64,000 nt of DNA from Chryseosolibacter sp035628595 (GCA_035628595.1 DASPJN010000074.1:18545-82544), one strand, 5' to 3'. Positions 42,760 to 50,387 are shown, counted from the stretch's first letter. The notes: generated by a model not told the origin, from the letters alone. Program-made: numbers and translations.

Positions 42760-42884
42760 CGTATAACCACTTTAAACGTAGTCAATATGCCCCATTATCG
42801 CAAGGAATTTTTTTCTGACACGACCTGACAAATGACGTTCCGACCTTTAGACCCTCCAATAATTCTCTCCTAAAACTTGTTTTT

Positions 42885-43256
42885 ATGAAAAGCCTACAAA
42901 AGTTCTTTGACGAAGCAATGCCGGATGTTTTTATTAGAAACTCTAATCCGGATGTTAGTGATATTTCTGTTGACGTTCTCTCCCGACCTTACGATGTAAT
43001 TCTATCTTATACAAGAGGTGGAGAAAAGGAAGATGTTCTCCTAACAGAGGGTTCATTTAGTAAGTTCTACAGTAACCAAGACCCTAGTGATTCAATAGTA
43101 CTATTAGACGACGGGCGTGATTTTCTGTGTGAGGAAGTGTTCTTTGCCGCTTATTCGGGGAAGACTGTTGGTTCCGATGGGGAGTTCCTGGCGTGTGAGG
43201 AAGTAAGATTGATACAACATTTAGATATTTCAGTAGTACTTTTTTACCATAATTAG
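42885..43256 (+). CDS. hypothetical phage early protein
   Basis: A 123-residue acidic protein without membrane segments or recognised domain (for example SRPYDVILSYTRGGEKEDVLLTE cut here). It is the first gene of the early block, after the operator and promoter, a place often used for regulatory or host-takeover proteins. That role is only inferred from position. Confidence 0.65.
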   Translation: MKSLQKFFDEAMPDVFIRNSNPDVSDISVDVLSRPYDVILSYTRGGEKEDVLLTEGSFSKFYSNQDPSDSIVLLDDGRDFLCEEVFFAAYSGKTVGSDGEFLACEEVRLIQHLDISVVLFYHN

Positions 43257-43298
43257 AAATATTTTAGGGTTTAGTGTAACACGTTAATACTAAATCCG

Positions 43299-43306
43299 TA
43301 TATTTG
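43299..43306 (+). promoter_or_regulatory. candidate phage promoter (-7 box)
   Basis: TATATTTG lies 24 bases before the ATG at 43331 in a spacer that follows the first early gene. No -33 partner is clear. Confidence 0.5.
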
Positions 43307-43330
43307 TACTACACACCAACACACACAAAA

Positions 43331-43924
43331 ATGGAATTCGGAAATGCAAAAGTTACAGGAACTATAGGAGTAGACGACAATGATCTGCTTCTAGCAGTTA
43401 AGAAATGGGCTGGCAGAAACAAATCAAATGGCACAGCCTTGGGCAAAATGATTATTGACTTCTTTCAAGATGAGAGAGGTATGAAAGTTCTAAGAGTTCA
43501 GAGGTCTGAGAATGGCGGAATGATGGCAGAGGTAGATTTAGATTTCAAGACTGCATACGAACTAGCCTCTAAAAGTAAGGGGAAAATATCAAATTCAATC
43601 AAACTCCACGGTACTCCTAAGAAGGAGAAGATCAAAAGATCCTCTAATGAGGGGTTTACCCGTAGCAACAAAGGCTTCTACAGTTATGTAGCTGAAATCA
43701 TAGAGGAATATAAAGGCAACGGTAAAAGCCACATTACCTTTGAGGAACTCCATGATGCTCTTATGAGCGTACCGGATGAAAAGGGTAAACCAAAGTTTGA
43801 GAAAGAGGGAGAACCCATTGAAATTGGAAGGGTGAAGCAGTATCTTACCCCATCCCAAATCGCCAGGAATCCAATAGTCAAGGGACTTAAACGAGATAAA
43901 GAAGGTAGGGGTCTTGTATTTTAG
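43331..43924 (+). CDS. hypothetical phage protein, 197 residues
   Basis: The product is basic and soluble. The N-terminal part (VTGTIGVDDNDLLLAVKKWA, cut) is strand-rich; a basic linker (GTPKKEKIKRSS) leads to a helical C-terminal part (FYSYVAEIIEEYKGNGKS). No family is recognised; a DNA-binding role is possible from charge. The frame opens at a TTG at 43304, inside the promoter, so the ATG at 43331 is used. A strong terminator follows. Confidence 0.7.
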   Translation: MEFGNAKVTGTIGVDDNDLLLAVKKWAGRNKSNGTALGKMIIDFFQDERGMKVLRVQRSENGGMMAEVDLDFKTAYELASKSKGKISNSIKLHGTPKKEKIKRSSNEGFTRSNKGFYSYVAEIIEEYKGNGKSHITFEELHDALMSVPDEKGKPKFEKEGEPIEIGRVKQYLTPSQIARNPIVKGLKRDKEGRGLVF

Positions 43925-43934
43925 GAGAGGTTAG

Positions 43935-43958
43935 GGGAAGCGAAAGCTTCCCTTTTTT
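43935..43958 (+). terminator. intrinsic terminator after the 197-residue gene
   Basis: A 7-bp GC-rich stem, GGGAAGC and GCTTCCC, with a GAAA tetraloop is followed by six T. This is a strong rho-independent terminator inside the early block, so the replication genes downstream need another promoter or antitermination. Confidence 0.9.
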
Positions 43959-43972
43959 GTTTATATTGCTTT

Positions 43973-44377
43973 ATGAAAAGACTATTTATTCTACTGTTCA
44001 TCATTGCGGGATGCAGTGAGGACGAGCCGGCAAAGCAAGTTGTTACTTATGATAACCTCTCTGGAAACTGGTCATTCTCTTCCGGAGTCCTCTCAGGACA
44101 ATTCACTATCACGGACAACACAAAGGTTACTGGTGGGACTTTTACTATCAATGGTAAGCCCTACAACGCAGAGAACGACACAGAGTTCACAGTAGGTAAT
44201 CTAGTCGAGGGAATAATGCTTTCGTCAGATGATGGGTTTATACGCTTCAGTCACGGAGATCACAACGAAGCCTTTACTGAGATTACAGTTACTTCGACCA
44301 CCTACGCTGAGAACTGTTTGACTACAAGCTGTCCTCATATCTCTTACTCTGAAACTATCACAGTATCAAGGGATTAG
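43973..44377 (+). CDS. phage-encoded lipoprotein
   Basis: A 134-residue lipoprotein: MKRLFILLFIIAGC is a complete lipobox signal (Cys14), followed by an acidic linker (SEDEPAKQ) and a strand-rich domain similar in style to small lipocalin-like envelope proteins (LSGNWSFSSGVLSGQFTI). It sits 14 bases after a strong terminator and is separated from the ERF gene by a hairpin, so it is a transcription unit of its own. That arrangement is typical of lysogenic conversion genes. A role in blocking superinfection is possible but not shown. Confidence 0.8.
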   Translation: MKRLFILLFIIAGCSEDEPAKQVVTYDNLSGNWSFSSGVLSGQFTITDNTKVTGGTFTINGKPYNAENDTEFTVGNLVEGIMLSSDDGFIRFSHGDHNEAFTEITVTSTTYAENCLTTSCPHISYSETITVSRD

Positions 44378-44393
44378 TGGTTAGTGAAACTTT

Positions 44394-44425
44394 TCTAGTA
44401 GTTCTGCGTTATAAGAGCTACTAGA
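44394..44425 (+). repeat. 12-bp hairpin before the ERF gene, copy 2 of the TATAAG motif
   Basis: TCTAGTAGTTCT (44394-44405) pairs with AGAGCTACTAGA (44414-44425), with one G-T pair in RNA, around loop GCGTTATA. No T tract follows, so it is not a standard terminator. It ends ten bases before the ATG of the ERF gene, so it could act as an operator or control translation. The 3' arm shares TATAAGnGCTAnTA with the repeat at 41921. Confidence 0.5.
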
Positions 44426-44435
44426 TTAGAAATTT

Positions 44436-45047
44436 ATGAACGCATTACAAACTATCCAACAAAAACTCAAAGCTCCGAAGTCTCAGTATAATTCCTTCGG
44501 AAAATACCATTTCAGAAATAGCGAGGATATTCAAGAGGCAGTAAAACCATTGCTTTTAGAAACTAATTCAACCCTAATCATACCCGACAGGCTTGTGGAG
44601 ATTGGTGGTCACTTGTTTATTGAAGCCGCAGCGACTCTGACTGAGTATGATAAAGATGGCAATCCAAAAAATGTATGGATAACCACAGCTTATGCCAAGC
44701 ATGCTGTAGAATTAAAAGGTATGCAGGATTCTCAGGTAACAGGTGCCACCTCGTCCTACGCCCGCAAGTATGCCCTTAATGGACTGTTCCTTATTGATGA
44801 TACCAGGGATGCAGACGCTACTAACGATCACAGTAAATCAAAAACTGAAGTTCCGACCCCGACGGAAACTTCTAAACCACCAAAAGCAGCTAAACCTCCT
44901 GCAACTAAAGACCTACCCTGGCTAAACGAAGGTACTCCTGATTATACTACTGCTACTGAAAAAATAAAAGGTGGTATGACTATTGAACAATTAGAGAAGT
45001 ATTTTCGTATAAGTAAGGTAACCAAAGAAAAGCTTAAAGCTTTATGA
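44436..45047 (+). CDS. ERF family single-strand annealing protein
   Basis: A 203-residue phage recombinase of the ERF (essential recombination function) type. The family core is visible: the start LQTIQQKLKAPKSQYNSFG, FRNSEDIQEAVKPLL, and DSQVTGATSSYARKYAL followed by DDTRDADA. After a proline- and threonine-rich linker (TPTETSKPPKAAKPPATK) comes a short C-terminal helical part. It anneals single strands during phage replication. The motif KDLPWLN in the linker end resembles an SSB tip. Confidence 0.9.
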   Translation: MNALQTIQQKLKAPKSQYNSFGKYHFRNSEDIQEAVKPLLLETNSTLIIPDRLVEIGGHLFIEAAATLTEYDKDGNPKNVWITTAYAKHAVELKGMQDSQVTGATSSYARKYALNGLFLIDDTRDADATNDHSKSKTEVPTPTETSKPPKAAKPPATKDLPWLNEGTPDYTTATEKIKGGMTIEQLEKYFRISKVTKEKLKAL

Positions 45048-45121
45048 AAATAATCGTCAACTATTTCCGATTCATATTACTGGTGATCGGACTTATCGTA
45101 GTAATCAAAACTTATCTATAA
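45044..45121 (+). CDS. possible 25-residue membrane peptide
   Basis: The ATG overlaps the ERF stop (ATGA). It encodes one hydrophobic helix (FRFILLVIGLIVVI) with a basic start, then stops just before the next gene. Its position and membrane character fit a tiny phage gene, but it is too short to be sure. Confidence 0.3.
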   Translation: MKIIVNYFRFILLVIGLIVVIKTYL

Positions 45122-45123
45122 TT

Positions 45124-45339
45124 ATGTCAGAAGAAACAAAAGAACTCACGACAAGTGAGAAGGAAGAGGTGCGTCCTGAAAAAGCCCTAGCAAAGAAAGA
45201 AACCATTGTAGCATTCAAACCTGAATTCAAGGATGCGCTAATAGCCTATCTGGAGTCCAGACCTGAATTCAAAGAAGTAGCCACGCTAGTGGCTGATCTT
45301 AAGCAGGCTAAACCATTTGAAATTACTATCAATGGATAA
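45124..45339 (+). CDS. hypothetical phage protein, 71 residues
   Basis: A charged protein: an acidic/basic mixed N-terminus (EETKELTTSEKEEVRPEKALAK, shown in part) and a helical C-terminal half (FKDALIAYLESRPEFKEVATL). No domain recognised. The stop overlaps the start of the next small gene by eight bases. Confidence 0.6.
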   Translation: MSEETKELTTSEKEEVRPEKALAKKETIVAFKPEFKDALIAYLESRPEFKEVATLVADLKQAKPFEITING

Positions 45340-45469
45340 GAAAACGATTGTGGATCAGGCACTGGTGTACTGCTCCTATCGGAGAAACAAAGAAATATCA
45401 ACAGAAGAATTTTCAAAACTACTAGAAATCTTAGAGAAATTTTATGGCACAGAACAAGGAGTACATTAA
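45332..45469 (+). CDS. small phage protein, 45 residues
   Basis: Read by eye. The frame overlaps the gene before it by eight bases and the gene after it by 26. The product looks helical (TEEFSKLLEILEKFYG). The dense overlap pattern is the usual one in this early block. Function unknown. Confidence 0.45.
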   Translation: MDKKTIVDQALVYCSYRRNKEISTEEFSKLLEILEKFYGTEQGVH

Positions 45470-45698
45470 CGGAATTTTCATCACTCGCGCAAACGGACAA
45501 TACGGCGAGTATTTTCAAATTGGCATCACTAAAGAGGGTCTTAAAGCTTTGAGTGAATTACCAGCTTCAGAGGCAGGTTATCGCAATGTTTCAGCATACC
45601 CTAGAAAAGACAACAAAGACAAATTCAGCGTAGTACCGTTTGTCCCTAAAAAGGCTACAACTAACGACGGAGGAACGGACGATTTACCCTGGAACTAG
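45444..45698 (+). CDS. small phage protein with SSB-like acidic tail
   Basis: An 84-residue protein. The N-terminal part is strand-rich (INGIFITRANGQYGEYFQIGI) and contains a KEGLKALSELP helix. The C-terminus is a glycine-rich linker ending in DDLPWN, very like the acidic, hydrophobic tip (DDxPF) by which SSB proteins recruit partners. Placed between ERF and the DNA polymerase, it may be a single-stranded-DNA-binding or recombination mediator protein; this is inference from tail and position. Confidence 0.6.
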   Translation: MAQNKEYINGIFITRANGQYGEYFQIGITKEGLKALSELPASEAGYRNVSAYPRKDNKDKFSVVPFVPKKATTNDGGTDDLPWN

Positions 45699-45701
45699 GC
45701 C

Positions 45702-46304
45702 ATGAATGAAATTGAGTTGTATAACGAGATTGGGAAGTGGATTAATCGTTTCCATAGAAGGGATTGGTACTATACAGGATTACTCAAGGATTTTCAACAT
45801 GATCTCTGGGAGAGAATCAGAGATAAGGAGCAAGTAAACACCTCTTACATCAAACAGAGGTGTTACTACTATCCTCTCAGTGCTATCACATATCTCTATT
45901 ACAAAAGAAACCGCGATTTCTCGCCAAAAGAGGTAGTGATACTTGATGAAAATGGAGGGTATGTGGATATTCCAGACTATCCATTCACTGTTGAACTTGA
46001 AATTCCAGTAAGAAAGATCAACAGAAGAACCAGGGTCAATCAAAAGAAGGTCACAGTACTTTTTGTCAATGGTGACAGAAGAGAGTTTGATTGTGTTAAG
46101 GACTTGGCTGATGAACTAAAAGTAAACACTCAAACAATCTATCACAGAATAGGCAAACCGCTCGCCCAACGATTCCACACTCGGAAGATGAGCCATGTAA
46201 AGCAAATAGACTATGCAGATAATCAACCCCTTTATGGGGAACAAGTTAGTGACGGGGAAAAGGATAACAAGGAAAACACTAGAAGCAAATCCAGAAAAGT
46301 ATGA
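45702..46304 (+). CDS. hypothetical phage protein, possible DNA-binding regulator
   Basis: The 200-residue product has an aromatic, helical N-terminus (WINRFHRRDWYYTGLLKDF) and a second part with a helix-turn-helix-like segment, VKDLADELKVNTQTIYHRIG (about 128-147). The overall look is that of small sigma-like or late-activator proteins, but no family assignment is justified. It starts three bases after the previous stop. Confidence 0.6.
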   Translation: MNEIELYNEIGKWINRFHRRDWYYTGLLKDFQHDLWERIRDKEQVNTSYIKQRCYYYPLSAITYLYYKRNRDFSPKEVVILDENGGYVDIPDYPFTVELEIPVRKINRRTRVNQKKVTVLFVNGDRREFDCVKDLADELKVNTQTIYHRIGKPLAQRFHTRKMSHVKQIDYADNQPLYGEQVSDGEKDNKENTRSKSRKV

Positions 46305-46425
46305 GGACTACGTGTTTGACATTGATCGTGGATGTGATAGTAATGAATACTTTGAGATCAAAGTTCATAGGGATAAAGACGAGTATTTGAGAATTCAAGA
46401 GCCGGAAAGGAAATATGTCGGGTAA
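46213..46425 (+). CDS. possible overlapping small phage gene
   Basis: A 70-residue frame overlaps the previous gene by 92 bases and the next by 11. The C-terminal half is charged and protein-like (SNEYFEIKVHRDKDEYLRIQEPE, in part). A later start within the frame is possible. The 92-base overlap is unusually long for this block, so either this gene starts later or the upstream gene's tail is short. Confidence 0.4.
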   Translation: MQIINPFMGNKLVTGKRITRKTLEANPEKYEDYVFDIDRGCDSNEYFEIKVHRDKDEYLRIQEPERKYVG

Positions 46426-46996
46426 AGTAAAAGATTTAACAGGACAACGTTTCACCAGATTAACAGTCACAGGTTTTGATAGAAGAACACCAACAGCAAC
46501 TTTCTGGCACTGTACATGTGATTGTGGAACAGTAAAATCTATACGTGGAAATAAACTGGTTTCCGGATGGACACGATCTTGTGGTTGTTTGCAAAAAGAA
46601 TCCACTACTCGTCATGGATATAGTCGTTCACCTGAACATAGATGTTGGAAGAGTATGTTGCAACGCTGTTATGACAATTCCTGTCGGGCTTATCCTTGGT
46701 ATGGGGGAAGAGGTATACAAGTGTGTGATAGATGGCGGGAGTCATTTGATAATTTTTTAATGGATATGGGTACCCGTCCTGACGGACATTCAATCGAAAG
46801 AATAGATTATAACGGTGATTATTGCCCTTCTAACTGCAAGTGGATAACGATTGCCGAACAAAGTCGAAATCGTCGAAGTAATATTAATGTTGAATACGAG
46901 GGTAAACAATATTGTTTAACGGATTTATGTAAACTGCTAGGTCTTAATTCTAAATGTATCAACAGTAAGTTTCCGAAAGTACAAAGTCCCAATTGA
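46415..46996 (+). CDS. phage HNH-type endonuclease with zinc-finger-like cysteines
   Basis: A 193-residue protein of the type often found inserted in phage genomes. The N-terminal part has Cys33, Cys35, Cys37, Cys56 and Cys58 (CTCDCG, SCGC) that could bind zinc, then the YGGRGIQVCDRW segment and a region HSIERIDYNGDYCPSNCKW that resembles the HNH/AP2-like homing-endonuclease core. It may be a selfish element that moves by double-strand breaks. It lies next to the polymerase gene, a preferred target of such elements. Confidence 0.75.
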   Translation: MSGKVKDLTGQRFTRLTVTGFDRRTPTATFWHCTCDCGTVKSIRGNKLVSGWTRSCGCLQKESTTRHGYSRSPEHRCWKSMLQRCYDNSCRAYPWYGGRGIQVCDRWRESFDNFLMDMGTRPDGHSIERIDYNGDYCPSNCKWITIAEQSRNRRSNINVEYEGKQYCLTDLCKLLGLNSKCINSKFPKVQSPN

Positions 46997-47023
46997 ACAA
47001 ATAATCCCAGGAGCGAAGTTGAT

Positions 47024-49078
47024 ATGAACGCTGTTGTAGTTGATATTGAAGCTAATGATCTGTACCCTTTCCAGACTGATATTTGGACTGTGGTTTTGAA
47101 GCGGATCGGTGGTGAGTTTCTTACCCTGAATCCCTTCAGATCCACACCTCAACAGGTAAGAGATGCGTTCCTGGATTTCATTGGTGACAATCCTACTATT
47201 ATAGGACACAATTTTCTAGGGTATGATGGATGGGTACTGTGGAAGGATTTAGGACTAGAGATGCACGTTGGAAGAGATACTATCTGTGGAAGACCAGTAA
47301 CCTTTTTTGATACACTTTTTGCCTCTCAATTCCTTTATCCTGACAGAGATGGTCATTCTCTTAAAGCATGGGGAGAACGTCTTGGAGATCATAAGATACC
47401 CTACAGAGAAGTAGCCTTAGATCGAGGTATTATTCAGCCTCACGAAAATGAGTTCTGTAGATGGTCAGATGAAATGGATGAATATTGCCAACAGGACTGT
47501 AAGGTTACCGAACAGGTGTATTTGCAGCTCCAGCCTCAGATCGAGTCGATTAATGCTTTCAGGCTAGGACAGAAGAACTTCTTTTTGATGAATGCTCAGA
47601 CCTTTACCGGATTCAAGTTTGATATATCTAAGGCAATTACATTAACTCCTAGAATTGAAAAACTTATTGCGGATTTGAAAGAAGAGGTAGAGCCGGATTT
47701 ACCAAGACGTAAGTTAAAGAAAGCAGAGGAAAGCTTTTATACCATACCAGCCAAACCATACACGAAAGATGGAAAGTTCTCTGCAACGATGAACAATTTC
47801 ATTGTACGGCATAATGCTAAGGTTCACTACGAGTCCATTGAGGTTAATGGCAAAAATATCAGGATTATACCTGGAGCAAAGATTATTAACAGTTTACCAA
47901 TGAGTCTTAGCGATCAGATTGAACTTAAAGAATATTTTTTGTCAATCGGATGGAAACCAACTCTTTGGAATCATAAGAAGGATGCTAAGGGTAAACCTGT
48001 TCGAGATGACAGAGGGAAATTAATTACAACCTCCCCTAAGATTCAGGAAAGTGGAAAGATATGTCCGAATCTACTAGAACTAGACGGTGATCTTCCTAAA
48101 AAAATTGTGAAGTTCCTATCTCTACGGAATAGGTTAAGTGTTCTAACAGGTTGGCAGGAACACCCCCGGCTTGCGTGGGATGGTAGACTTCCTGCTGGAG
48201 CTTCTGGCATTGCATCTACTCATCGACAAAAGCACACTGTTGTAGTCAACGTACCAAAGGCTGAGGAAGGTGTCCTACTAGGTAAAGAATTTCGTGAATT
48301 GTTTACTGTTGAAGATGGATTCACTCTCATAGGAGTCGATCAGGCTGCGTTAGAAGCTAGGTGTGAAGCTCATTGGACTTTCCCCTTCGATAATGGAGAA
48401 AGAGCTAAAGTGCTACTAGAAGGAGATGTTCACGCTATCAATACTAAGATATTCTTTGCTGAAGAAACGAAGGATTTTGATATAGATAGTCCAGATTTTG
48501 ATAAAGGACATCCAGGATTCAAACCATATCGCTCACTATCCAAAAATGGGCATTACTGTTTGAGTTACGGTGGGCAACCTAAGAAACTTGCTCAGACACT
48601 TCGTAAGCCGGAAAAGGAAGCTCAAAAACTATTTGATTCATATTGGGCGGCGAATCCTGCCCTTAAACAGTTAAAGGATAAGATTGAATATGAATGGGAG
48701 GCTATAGGACAGAAGAAATGGATTACCGGAATCGACGGAAGAAAACTGTACTCTCGATCCAAACACTCACTGGTTAATCTCTTGTTTCAATCCACAGGCG
48801 CAATCATAGTAGATTATGCTCTCTGTCTTTTTGACAAGCAAATGGGTAATCTACTACTAGATTCACTAGGACGACCATATTACAAGTACAGAGGTAAGAT
48901 ACTTAAACGTGTTGGATATTTCCATGATGAGGCTGAAATAGAAGCAGAAGATAGTGTCGCACCTGAAATTGCCAGAATTATGGAATGGTGCATGCAGGAA
49001 GCAGGTAAAAAATTACAGTTGAATATCCCTCTTATTGGAGAGGCTAAACTAGGTAAAAATTGGGCAAACGTACATTGA
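47024..49078 (+). CDS. phage DNA polymerase, family A, with 3'-5' exonuclease
   Basis: A 684-residue replicative polymerase of the T7/Pol I family. The N-terminal exonuclease is of the DEDDy type: Asp7 and Glu9 in VVDIEA, Asp68 in NFLGYD, and Tyr154-x3-Asp158 in YCQQD. The polymerase part has motif A Asp439 in GVDQAALEAR, motif B Lys507 with LSKNGHYCLSYGG, and motif C His634-Asp635-Glu636 (FHDEA). A 5' nuclease domain is absent, as usual in phages. AGGAG lies about 10 bases before the ATG, a true ribosome site. Confidence 0.95.
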   Translation: MNAVVVDIEANDLYPFQTDIWTVVLKRIGGEFLTLNPFRSTPQQVRDAFLDFIGDNPTIIGHNFLGYDGWVLWKDLGLEMHVGRDTICGRPVTFFDTLFASQFLYPDRDGHSLKAWGERLGDHKIPYREVALDRGIIQPHENEFCRWSDEMDEYCQQDCKVTEQVYLQLQPQIESINAFRLGQKNFFLMNAQTFTGFKFDISKAITLTPRIEKLIADLKEEVEPDLPRRKLKKAEESFYTIPAKPYTKDGKFSATMNNFIVRHNAKVHYESIEVNGKNIRIIPGAKIINSLPMSLSDQIELKEYFLSIGWKPTLWNHKKDAKGKPVRDDRGKLITTSPKIQESGKICPNLLELDGDLPKKIVKFLSLRNRLSVLTGWQEHPRLAWDGRLPAGASGIASTHRQKHTVVVNVPKAEEGVLLGKEFRELFTVEDGFTLIGVDQAALEARCEAHWTFPFDNGERAKVLLEGDVHAINTKIFFAEETKDFDIDSPDFDKGHPGFKPYRSLSKNGHYCLSYGGQPKKLAQTLRKPEKEAQKLFDSYWAANPALKQLKDKIEYEWEAIGQKKWITGIDGRKLYSRSKHSLVNLLFQSTGAIIVDYALCLFDKQMGNLLLDSLGRPYYKYRGKILKRVGYFHDEAEIEAEDSVAPEIARIMEWCMQEAGKKLQLNIPLIGEAKLGKNWANVH

Positions 49079-49079
49079 T

Positions 49080-49235
49080 ATGAAATTAAAACTAAACGCT
49101 AAAAACCCACGGATCGTAGAAGATGAATTTGGAAACAAGATGTTTGAGTTCTTAGGTACTCACTTATCCGATCTAAGGAAGATTCTTAAAAGAGTTAATA
49201 AAGTTGAATCAGAATATTACCAAGACGAGATATGA
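49080..49235 (+). CDS. small phage protein, 51 residues
   Basis: Read by eye. It begins one base after the polymerase stop and overlaps the next gene by four bases (ATGA). The sequence is basic at the start and helical in the second half (LSDLRKILKRVNKVESEYYQ). No function can be assigned. Confidence 0.5.
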   Translation: MKLKLNAKNPRIVEDEFGNKMFEFLGTHLSDLRKILKRVNKVESEYYQDEI

Positions 49236-49492
49236 ACATACGTTTCACTAAAGAACCAGACGGTATATACTGTGCTATTGCTGAAAAGGAAGTGTATAAA
49301 GGTGTGGTGTGTGAGGAGTTACTTTTCGCGGAAATCACCCCTACTCCTGGAGGCTTTGAAGTAAGATGGGAGGATGATTATGGTAATCCTAGTTCCCACA
49401 AGACATTAGATGATGCTAAACAGTATATCATATTAGAACAGCACAAGCATTCACCCCATATAAACGGAAAAACCTGGACAGTAGATGAATAA
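49232..49492 (+). CDS. hypothetical phage protein, 86 residues
   Basis: A short strand-rich protein (IRFTKEPDGIYCAIAEKEVY, ITPTPGGFEVRWEDDYG) without recognised domain. It is coupled to the previous small gene by ATGA and overlaps the next gene by eight bases, so it belongs to the early operon. Confidence 0.6.
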   Translation: MNIRFTKEPDGIYCAIAEKEVYKGVVCEELLFAEITPTPGGFEVRWEDDYGNPSSHKTLDDAKQYIILEQHKHSPHINGKTWTVDE

Positions 49493-49892
49493 CGACTCAC
49501 TAAGAAAAGCACTAGAGACAATCAAGGAATTGGACTCTCTGTACGATACAGATAATATCATTGTAATAGGACAGCTCTGCAATAAGTTGTCGAACCTTTC
49601 TGTCGGGCTAGGTAAGCAAATGACAGATGCCGATAAGCTCTTCAATCAATTAAAAGATGAGTATGAGAATCTGGTAGAGAATAAAAAGCTGGAACTGATC
49701 GAGAGTGGCGTAGGCGTAGGTAAGGCTGAGAGCCAAGCTAAGGTTCAGTACTACCAGCAGAGGAAGGATTACAGAATTGCTGAACATGGGTATGAACAGC
49801 TTAAAACATTCTTATCTCGAATTGATAAGGTGCTGGATTCCAACAAGCAGTATGCTAGTACAGTTAAGAGTACAAATTTGAAGGGTATTTAG
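49485..49892 (+). CDS. hypothetical phage coiled-coil protein
   Basis: A 135-residue, mostly helical protein with charged heptad-like repeats (DADKLFNQLKDEYENLVENKK). It is the last gene of the early plus-strand block. Its TAG shares the four bases TTAG with the stop of the convergent late gene. No function recognised. Confidence 0.65.
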   Translation: MNNDSLRKALETIKELDSLYDTDNIIVIGQLCNKLSNLSVGLGKQMTDADKLFNQLKDEYENLVENKKLELIESGVGVGKAESQAKVQYYQQRKDYRIAEHGYEQLKTFLSRIDKVLDSNKQYASTVKSTNLKGI

Positions 49893-50167
49893 CAACGCTT
49901 AGAGCCGGTTCGGCGGCTTTTTTCTTTTCTACCTCTGTTGGTCTTTTGATCTTCAAAGCCTACTATCCTACCTCCTTTATGCGATGCATCTTTTTTATCG
50001 CCAACTTTAGCCCTACCTGATTCTTGAGCCTCTCTGTTGTATTTATTGAGTTCAGCCCTGCGTCTCCTATTTTCAGGTTTTGCATTAAATTTCTTTTGAT
50101 ACTCAGCCTTGACAGCGCGACTAGCGGGCGATTTGTCATAGTGTTTCTGGGTCTTTCCCTTGGCCAT
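49889..50167 (-). CDS. small, very basic phage protein
   Basis: A 92-residue protein rich in Lys, Arg and Gly (NRRRRAELNKYNREAQESGR, and a C-terminal basic tail). Proteins of this type are common near tail modules of Bacteroidota phages; a DNA- or RNA-binding role is possible. Its start overlaps the putative holin gene by 32 bases. The terminator of the early operon is embedded in its 3' end. Confidence 0.65.
   Translation of the reverse strand: MAKGKTQKHYDKSPASRAVKAEYQKKFNAKPENRRRRAELNKYNREAQESGRAKVGDKKDASHKGGRIVGFEDQKTNRGRKEKSRRTGSKRC
49903..49923 (+). terminator. early-operon terminator inside the converging gene
   Basis: AGCCG (49903-49907) and CGGCT (49914-49918) with a six-base loop are followed by six T. 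It terminates plus-strand transcription but lies in coding sequence of the minus-strand gene. The overlap is compact phage economy. Confidence 0.65.
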
Positions 50168-50387
50168 TGTTTCCTAAAAGTTTGGTTGTAAGTTTTTTGA
50201 TGATGCTAAGAATCAGCTTGGATAACTCTTCAGGTATCCATACCATTAGAGTGGCTATGGCGCAACCTGTAACTCCCTCCCATACCCAGGTGATCTTACC
50301 GTGGTATAATGAAATAAGAGTGACGACAAAGATCGCCACCCCCATAGCTAACATTAATAGCTTTTTGTGCTTGTCTACGAATTTCAC
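50136..50387 (-). CDS. small membrane protein, candidate holin (GTG start)
   Basis: An 83-residue protein with two hydrophobic segments (about 10-28 and 36-52) and a basic, polar C-terminus. Two helices with a charged tail is a common holin design, but no family was recognised. The frame opens with GTG at 50387, preceded by an AAAGGA-like ribosome site. Confidence 0.6.
   Translation of the reverse strand: MKFVDKHKKLLMLAMGVAIFVVTLISLYHGKITWVWEGVTGCAIATLMVWIPEELSKLILSIIKKLTTKLLGNNGQGKDPETL

Noticed and set aside
42006..44416. A 12-base direct repeat TGCGTTATAAGA at 42006 and 44405
   Set aside because: A 12-base match alone is expected by chance in an AT-rich region of this size; only the longer hairpin similarity was kept.
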